Source: Thermoleophilia bacterium
Lineage (GTDB): Bacteria > Actinomycetota > Thermoleophilia > Gaiellales > SKUG01
NCBI GenBank assembly: GCA_020438525.1
Contig: JAGQUL010000247.1
Span: 671-11,148, forward strand
Direction: 5' to 3'
DNA: 10,478 nt
The notes below the pieces were generated by a model that was given only the letters and a program-made list of their open reading frames with translations, did no database searches and was not told where the DNA came from. Below, piece by piece: positions 5,901 to 10,478 of the stretch (within the stretch, counting starts at the first letter, position 1; each line of letters opens with the position of its first letter). The position numbers and the translations under genes are program-made.

Positions 5901-8900
5901 GGTCGTTGAATAGCCGCGCTGGTTGGTCTCGATGCGCGGGTTGTCGAGTTGTGTGAACGAGGTGCTCGTCGTGAAACCGCCGGGCTCGACGGTACCGATC
6001 TCGTTGCCGACCCCGTCGTAGCTCGTCTGCGTGACATTCCCCGCGGGATCGGTCTCGCTCACCTCGTTGCCGACGGCGTCATAGTCGAACATCGTCGTAC
6101 GATTCAGCGGATCGGTCTCGCTCGTGGGATTGTCGACCGCGTCATAGGTCGTCGTGGTCATGTTGCCGCGCTCATCGATCGACTCGACCACATTGCCGAA
6201 CGCGTCGTAATGCGAGATGCGCGTATTGCCGAGGGGGTCGACCTCGACGCTCGGGCGCCCCTGCTCGTCATACGTCGTCGAACGCTCGTTGCCACCTGCA
6301 TCGATGGTCTTGGAGACAAGTCCATCAGGCGTGTACTGCGTCTCGGATCGATTGCCCGCACCGTCAACGACCGCGACCTGGCGGCCCGCCGCGTCGTATT
6401 CGTACGTCGTGGCCGCGAGCTCCCCGGTCTGCGTCGAGAGCTGCTGACCAGCTGCGTCGAACGTTGCGCGCTCGAGGTGGTGGGTCTGCGAGTCGGTATC
6501 GACCCAGTACTTGTCCTGCACCTGACCGGTATCGGAGTAGGTGTAGTGGATCGTGGCTCCGACCGGCGGGTTCATCACCGCAGGTTGCCGACTGGTGCCG
6601 ACATAGGTCCACTCCGTGGTCTCGTTGAGCGGCGTGGTCTCGGTCAGCTTGCGCCCATACGCGTCGTAGGTCGAAGTCGTTGTATTGCCTTCGGCGTCGG
6701 TCACCGCGTGTGCATTTCCAAGCGCGTCGTATTGGCTGTAGGTGGTCTCGTTGCCGTCCTCGTCAATTTCGCTGAGAAGCACTCCGGTGGCCGGGTCGTA
6801 TGTCGCCTCGGTGGTGTCACCGAGCTCGTTCTCGGTGTACTCGACCTGACCACGGTCGTTGTAGTCGGTGAACCGCTCCTCGCCGGCTGGATCCACGTGA
6901 CCGATCTCCTGACCGAGCTCGTCGAGGTCGGTACCTTCGGTGCGGCCCTCGAAGGTGGTCTCTACATCCGACGTGTCGCCCTCAAAGTTGAACGTGCGCT
7001 GCTTGCTGGACTCGTCAAGGACCAGCGTGGTCTCCGCAAAGCCTTCATCGAAGTCCGTCAGGCGCTCGGTGGTGTCGAAGTGCAGCACGCCCCGCGGAGT
7101 CGTGACCGAATCGATGACTGCGCCTTGCCGCAGGTCGAACTGGCTCTGCGGGAACGCTGCGTAGGTGTAGGTCTGCGGCGTATCTCCTTCGGGATTGGTT
7201 ACCGCAGTCAGGCGCAGCTGTGAATCGTAGGAATACGTCGTGCGGCGACCGAGTGAATCGTCGACCCAGGCAACTCGATTGTTTGCGCCCACGTGGGTCC
7301 TGACCAGATGTGATGCATCGTCGCTGATGACCACGTCATAGCCGCCGTCCGTCGTGGGAGCGGGTGCCGAGTAGTGGATCGCGGTGCCGTTCGGCCACGA
7401 CTCGCGAACAAGGCGACCGTCCGCTCCGAACGAAAGCGTGCGCGCGTCGGGAAATGTGATCTGGTACGGCTCATCGACGGCGGTGAGTGGGTCTGGATTC
7501 GAGCGAAGCTGCCCGACTTGTCCAGGCGCCGGGTCAAAGCCGCCACCAGCCTTCGGAACGAACGGCCACTGACGCCCAGTGGCATCCTCGTAGGTCACCA
7601 CGAGGTCAGGGCCGGTCACGAGCCGCTGCTCGAAGGACATGCGCCAGCCCTGACCGAGCACGCCACCAACGAGGTCCTGGCTGTTGTAGCTGCGGCCCAC
7701 CCCGAACTGCACGCCACCGGACCCGGTCTGTGACACGTCGGTGAACGTCGCATTCAACGCGCCGGTGCCGTGCAGCACACTCAACCCGGCACCGACATCG
7801 GTCTGGGCTGCATTGGCGAGGCTCGATGTCATCATCGGCTTGGTCGTGGCAATCTCGACGTTTGTGGTTTCGAGCACTCGCATTGGGCCGCTCCCTGGCG
7901 TGAAGAGCAGTTGCAAGGTGTACTCACCATTCTGTAGTGGCGTCGTGTCCCACACGAAGTCCGTTTCGCCCAACCCGACCGGTGCTCCGATGGCGAACGT
8001 GGCACCAGTCGCTTGCGAGGTACCCCACAGTTGCGCCGTACCCGGTTCGAGATCTTCGGCGACTTGCAGGAAGACGTCGTATTTTCCTCCGACGGTGCCG
8101 TCGATCGGGTCTGGGTCGAGAATGGGATCCGCGGTATCGAACTCGATGGTCTCCTCGAGCGTCGTGTCTGGATTGTTGAGACCGTCTGCAACGAAGTATT
8201 CGATGGAGTATTGAGTGGCCGGCGCAAAATCGTAGGCGACCGCAAATTGACAATTGACGACTGGCCACGACGCTTCAGGCGTATCCGCACCTTCACTGGT
8301 GACATCGACATGACCGCCGCCACCGGTGCAGCCGTAGCCGTCGTCGATCGCGCTGATCGAGATCGTTCGAACGCCTCCTTGGACGATCATCCCATCTACG
8401 TCCGGAGCAATCGACACGAGCGTCGGCTCCGTCTCGTCGATGAAGCTCCGTGTCATCGGATCGAAGAATGCCCCACGCGAGGAGCCAGCGGGCAGTATCT
8501 CCGTCGCCGTCTGGCGCATCTGCCAGCGAACTCCACCCTCGGGTGGACCGTTATGGGCGTCGTTCCACGAGATTGTCGTCGATCCGGTCTGTGTGCCGCC
8601 GGCAGAGCGAGTGAAGTCTCCCATCGACGTGCCGCTCGCAAGGGTCGGCGACTCCCCGATCGAGTCCGTCAATCGAACCGACTGGTAGTTCGACATCTCC
8701 CATTCGAACGTGCCGAACAGCGACCACCAATCCGCGCCGGGAGGCGGTCCACCCATCAGACACGCGGCGCTCGCAAAGCTTGTCGTGGTGCCATAGAACG
8801 TACGGCCCGTTCCCGTACCTGCGAAGTTGATCCGGAATCGATCGGATTCGCACGTCGCGCCAATGCCATTGCCATCGCTAGTGGTCGAAGCGTCCGACGT

Positions 8901-10478
8901 GTCGGTCGTTTCGGGGACCGGGTTTGGCGTGTAGTAGAAGCTCGGGTCGATCGCGACCGGAAATGCCGCGGCGGCAGCGCCGGACCCGTCGTCAACGATC
9001 GGTGTCCAATGCAGGGTCAGCTGCGAGCCGTTTGCCTCGTACCACGCTGGCACGATCATGCCATCTGCATCGTGGGCTCGAGGAAGGCCGCCAAGCTCGA
9101 TCCGATCGCCGCCGGCAAGCAGGACATCCAGCCCGGAATCGGTCGTGTCCAGCACCGCGCCCACGGGGAGTTGCAATTGCCAGCTGAGCGATGTCGGGGC
9201 ATCCGGGCTTGTTGCGATCGCGAACTCCTTCACGCCGGATCCCATTGCGATGTCGAGCACGTCGGCATGAGGCCATGCACTCGGATACAGAACTCGGTCA
9301 GGATAGGAATCCAGCACCTGGCCGTCGGGTGCGTTCGCGTTCACGTCCTCGGGAACCGCGCGGACTTCACCATGTCCGTTCGGCAGGGTCCAGCGAATGC
9401 CGTCCGCATGCCGGGTCGGGAACGTTGCGTCATAGGACACGTTCGCAGGGGCAAACCCACCCGCGACGGAGACAAGCGTGGTGTCGATCGCTGCAAGCTG
9501 GCCCTGAGCGTTGCGGGCGTAGAAGTTGCCTTTGCTCCAGATTCGCTTCGTTGCGCCGGCACTGTCCACTACGTCCATCACGACGGTGTGCTCGTTCGTT
9601 GCATCGACGAGCACGCCCATCCCCAGGCCACTCTGGTACCGGCTCTCGAGGACCTCCGGTAGGAACTGCTCGATACGATCCTGCGCACGGGTGAACGCGT
9701 TGACGAACACGACCTCGACGTCGAACTCCACCGACGCCGAGTTCCCCTGCGAATCCTCTGCGGAGCAGGTGACGTGGTAGCTGCCGGGTGCAAGCACCGA
9801 TCCGCTAGCGGGATCACACGTCGACGTCAGCGCGCCGTCGACATCATCGACTGCATCCACAGCGAAATCGACCGGCTCGCCACTTTCGCTGGTGACCTCG
9901 ATCGTTGCTGGGCCGGTGTACTCGATCGTCGGCGGCGTGACATCGAGCACGACGATCATGAAGGAGCTGGATGCTGTGTTTCCGGCGGCGTCCTGCGCTT
10001 CGCAGGTGACGATCGTCGTGCCGATCGTGAAGAGGCTCCCGCTGGGGTGGTCGCACGAGACGTCGACCGTTCCCGAGACGGCGTCGGTCGCATCGACGGT
10101 GTATGTGACGGTCGCCCCATTCGCGTCGGGGGCGTCGACGGTGATCGTCGCCGGCAGCGCGAGCGTCGGCGGCGTGGAATCCTGAATCGTCACGGTGAAC
10201 AGCGCCTGCGCTTCATTGCCTGCAGCGTCCTGAGCCGTGCAGGTCACGACTGTATCGCCGATCGGGAACGTCGAACCAGACGCGGGATCACACACGACAC
10301 CGACGGTGCCATCGACATCGTCGCTGGCGGTGACATCGAATGTCACGTCAGCTCCCGAGCTCGAGTTGGCTTCGTGGACAAGATCGCCTGGGGTCGTGAT
10401 CGCGGGCGCGGTCTGATCGCCGGCTTGCACCGTGATGTCGACGTTCAGCGAATGGGAATGCTTGAGGTTTCGTAGACA
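2958..10478 (-). CDS. Giant HYR-RHS/YD-repeat secreted protein with polymorphic C-terminal tip, N-terminus outside the window
   Basis: The frame is open from the right edge (CLRNLKHSHSLNVDITVQ...) to TAG 2958-2960, 2,506 visible residues. A GTG at 10428-10430 falls within a domain and is used here only for numbering. Domains are three HYR modules (about 8-83, 86-162, 165-241), then a long beta-rich linker of unknown type. An Ig-like segment follows at about 773-866, then the RHS entry motif SYNSQDLVGGVLGQGW near 915-935. About 40 YD repeats follow, then the RHS core (TPWGEL...GRNKPLFGGRDG...YWMGARTYNAIQGRF). It ends in the PxxxxDPxG hinge and a 163-residue tip with six Cys. In studied relatives (WapA, Rhs) the YD repeats build a hollow shell that encloses the tip, and cleavage at the hinge frees it. 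Export is likely, but no signal peptide is in view. The tip activity is unrecognised. It is coupled to a membrane protein downstream. Confidence 0.93.
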   Translation of the reverse strand, partial: CLRNLKHSHSLNVDITVQAGDQTAPAITTPGDLVHEANSSSGADVTFDVTASDDVDGTVGVVCDPASGSTFPIGDTVVTCTAQDAAGNEAQALFTVTIQDSTPPTLALPATITVDAPDANGATVTYTVDATDAVSGTVDVSCDHPSGSLFTIGTTIVTCEAQDAAGNTASSSFMIVVLDVTPPTIEYTGPATIEVTSESGEPVDFAVDAVDDVDGALTSTCDPASGSVLAPGSYHVTCSAEDSQGNSASVEFDVEVVFVNAFTRAQDRIEQFLPEVLESRYQSGLGMGVLVDATNEHTVVMDVVDSAGATKRIWSKGNFYARNAQGQLAAIDTTLVSVAGGFAPANVSYDATFPTRHADGIRWTLPNGHGEVRAVPEDVNANAPDGQVLDSYPDRVLYPSAWPHADVLDIAMGSGVKEFAIATSPDAPTSLSWQLQLPVGAVLDTTDSGLDVLLAGGDRIELGGLPRAHDADGMIVPAWYEANGSQLTLHWTPIVDDGSGAAAAAFPVAIDPSFYYTPNPVPETTDTSDASTTSDGNGIGATCESDRFRINFAGTGTGRTFYGTTTSFASAACLMGGPPPGADWWSLFGTFEWEMSNYQSVRLTDSIGESPTLASGTSMGDFTRSAGGTQTGSTTISWNDAHNGPPEGGVRWQMRQTATEILPAGSSRGAFFDPMTRSFIDETEPTLVSIAPDVDGMIVQGGVRTISISAIDDGYGCTGGGGHVDVTSEGADTPEASWPVVNCQFAVAYDFAPATQYSIEYFVADGLNNPDTTLEETIEFDTADPILDPDPIDGTVGGKYDVFLQVAEDLEPGTAQLWGTSQATGATFAIGAPVGLGETDFVWDTTPLQNGEYTLQLLFTPGSGPMRVLETTNVEIATTKPMMTSSLANAAQTDVGAGLSVLHGTGALNATFTDVSQTGSGGVQFGVGRSYNSQDLVGGVLGQGWRMSFEQRLVTGPDLVVTYEDATGRQWPFVPKAGGGFDPAPGQVGQLRSNPDPLTAVDEPYQITFPDARTLSFGADGRLVRESWPNGTAIHYSAPAPTTDGGYDVVISDDASHLVRTHVGANNRVAWVDDSLGRRTTYSYDSQLRLTAVTNPEGDTPQTYTYAAFPQSQFDLRQGAVIDSVTTPRGVLHFDTTERLTDFDEGFAETTLVLDESSKQRTFNFEGDTSDVETTFEGRTEGTDLDELGQEIGHVDPAGEERFTDYNDRGQVEYTENELGDTTEATYDPATGVLLSEIDEDGNETTYSQYDALGNAHAVTDAEGNTTTSTYDAYGRKLTETTPLNETTEWTYVGTSRQPAVMNPPVGATIHYTYSDTGQVQDKYWVDTDSQTHHLERATFDAAGQQLSTQTGELAATTYEYDAAGRQVAVVDGAGNRSETQYTPDGLVSKTIDAGGNERSTTYDEQGRPSVEVDPLGNTRISHYDAFGNVVESIDERGNMTTTTYDAVDNPTSETDPLNRTTMFDYDAVGNEVSETDPAGNVTQTSYDGVGNEIGTVEPGGFTTSTSFTQLDNPRIETNQRGYSTTYGYDALGRETSVTNAENETTRTGYDAAGRVDWVENANAERTSYTLDPAGNIVRTDNPDGTYNLAEWDDAGLQVSRTDERGLTTDLSHDELGRVTAEQRPDGTVVAYTYDWAGRKISETDPAGNVTSWDYDELGRTSSVTYPDGRSISYSYDAAGNLVEMTDSTTGATTYEYDAANQRTAMVNAVGDRTEYVYNSRGLLDHESTDAKTTSYEYDARGNLTTVTSGTSVSTYTHDPNGNVLVHTLPDGSTITYTYDKVDRKIGEVHSLRGETTWTWDAASHVKTETTSAGTTTYVYDPNGRVESITYPGNMVVSFAYDEAGNILSITDWTGIRTFTHDAGGRVVQFTTMQGKPGSYTYDTAGRVIAMTYVNLKNQTINQAWVYDNQGRVISMNTGYGTITYEYWDNSSRLKTKTTFDGVVERYSYDSLGRLSEQSIDGRSTDTYHYDSESRIVLIEHTDATTGETYPLHRYTYTAAGQLASWEFMRDWYHTDFTYDSKGNLYEMYRTLNAAPTGTNTTSQDAGLAQCYQPDGMLSCSSYGNDIAALASAVAPPTDPTTFSGTRAAAARYMVSHPMRIRHFEHDSQGRVTERFIWNYTDSYTSTGVNWEFDARGNQYDSSTGDHLECNWMDQPDHRGTDTSVVWSHDGKLAAINHPASTGWTSTTYDYAPDGKLLGYLIGTNMQDLAWDGQGLAAVAINTATIFPYFNHRGDVITYHNRPGTQYPVNYVDYRYTPWGELDNNSQWVSGRNKPLFGGRDGAVPLDLHVNTVDQDYWMGARTYNAIQGRFRQIDPLPGQDGLTDTAYSYAASDPINRVDPTGMSSRAAGPIVSFLERDDSGKCTTTYEGKRIGSTRRKIEAKLKLSCTYGWPLGAAISAGTASAKMCLKEEVVTLGGMRVWKRCSKKSGKKRAPLGGTIHFDYKFRRVRACNPIGYYTYSGSSSGEHGWTYYTAVDTGTGVVVRPHSYSTSESSSHKVKMGYPCS
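2961..3449 (-). other. Variable C-terminal tip of the giant RHS protein (candidate effector domain)
   Basis: 163 residues follow the DPTG hinge (Gly codon 3450-3452). The tip is basic and glycine/serine-rich, with Cys at tip residues 21, 45, 65, 82, 109 and 162. A short small-residue stretch, PLGAAISAGTASAK, is at 50-63. The second half looks beta-stranded (GTIHFDYKFRRVRAC, then YYTYSGSSSGEHGWTYY). No His-Asn-His, deaminase, ADP-ribosyltransferase or metallopeptidase motif is visible. It could be a toxin or a binding/adhesive end domain. Position and the coupled membrane protein favour an effector, with low certainty. Confidence 0.5.
3450..3569 (-). repeat. RHS core homology block, copy 2 (partner at 1403-1522)
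   Basis: The carrier copy of the block described at 1403-1522. Here it sits in its native place at the end of the full-length RHS core, preceded by YWMGART and followed by the tip. Both copies point the same way on the minus strand, so recombination between them would delete the intervening 2.0 kb (tip 1, membrane protein 1, recombinase remnant, MNT/HEPN). It would join the orphan tip to the full RHS carrier. Confidence 0.85.
3700..7250 (-). repeat. YD/RHS repeat array inside the giant protein
   Basis: About 40 degenerate repeats of roughly 20-23 residues with the pattern xxYxYDxxGRxxxxxDxxGN. Clear members are YSYDAAGNLVEMTD (near 5460-5420), YDALGRETSVTNAENE (near 5900-5855) and YDPNGRVESITYPGN (near 5020-4980). 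The repeats are diverged at DNA level, so this is an old protein-repeat array and not recent tandem duplication. It is coding sequence, not a CRISPR array or a satellite. Confidence 0.9.
9708..10409 (-). repeat. Three tandem HYR domains in the giant RHS protein
   Basis: Three modules of about 77 residues, each opening with (S/T)PP- or AP-type strands and carrying one Cys pair (47/64, 126/143, 205/222 counted from GTG 10430). Each ends in the family signature G..x(V)TC.A.D..GN.A. HYR modules are Ig-like extracellular domains, common in bacterial surface proteins. The bases from 10410 to the edge look like the last strand of a further upstream module. The paired cysteines fit an exported protein. 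Confidence 0.85.

Noticed and set aside
5949..7223. A 424-residue open frame on the plus strand
   Set aside because: It is also an antisense shadow of the RHS repeat array, with biased composition and no motif or ribosome site.
3700..7250. A regularly spaced repeat array that might be read as CRISPR or satellite DNA
   Set aside because: The periodicity is at protein level (YD repeats) within one uninterrupted frame. DNA units are diverged and there are no unique spacers between identical repeats.
8013..9662. A 549-residue open frame on the plus strand
   Set aside because: It is antisense to the linker region of the RHS gene, whose frame has clear domains on both sides. The plus-strand product is Arg-rich and unstructured-looking.

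Overview
The window is GC-rich bacterial DNA. It looks like an actinobacterial chromosome, possibly class Thermoleophilia: HYR domains are fused to a giant RHS/YD-repeat protein, the GC is high, GTG starts are plausible, and an ISL3-type transposase is present. The taxonomic call is inference from style, not from a marker gene.

About 72% of the window (right edge to 2958, minus strand) is one unbroken reading frame for a giant secreted RHS/YD-repeat protein. At least 2,506 residues are visible and the N-terminus lies beyond the right edge. In order it has three HYR domains, a long beta-rich linker, an RHS shell of about 40 YD repeats, an RHS-associated core ending in a PxxxxDPxG motif, and a 163-residue cysteine-containing C-terminal tip. 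A small three-helix membrane protein (2629-2946) follows at once and is the natural candidate for its immunity partner.

The left 2.6 kb looks like the accessory tail of the RHS locus. Going leftward it holds: (i) a frameshifted C-terminal remnant of a tyrosine recombinase (plus strand, about 2380-2612); (ii) an MNT nucleotidyltransferase/HEPN pair overlapping by 11 nt, a probable toxin-antitoxin module (2347-1648); (iii) a displaced 'orphan' RHS C-terminal cassette (1600-977) carrying only the last 40 core residues, the PxxxxDPxG hinge and a different 141-residue tip, with its own good Shine-Dalgarno site; (iv) a second, unrelated three-helix membrane protein directly after it (966-712); (v) the 3' end of an ISL3-family insertion sequence whose transposase is frameshifted (1-655).

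The main interest is the repeated layout of RHS core, variable tip and three-helix membrane protein. It occurs once attached to the full-length carrier and once as a silent or separately translated spare. This is the layout of polymorphic RHS/WapA effector-immunity loci, where tips are swapped by recombination in the conserved core. Neither tip nor membrane partner belongs to a family I recognise. Membrane-embedded partners and an even number of cysteines in both tips suggest effectors that act, or are neutralised, at the cell envelope. That part is inference.
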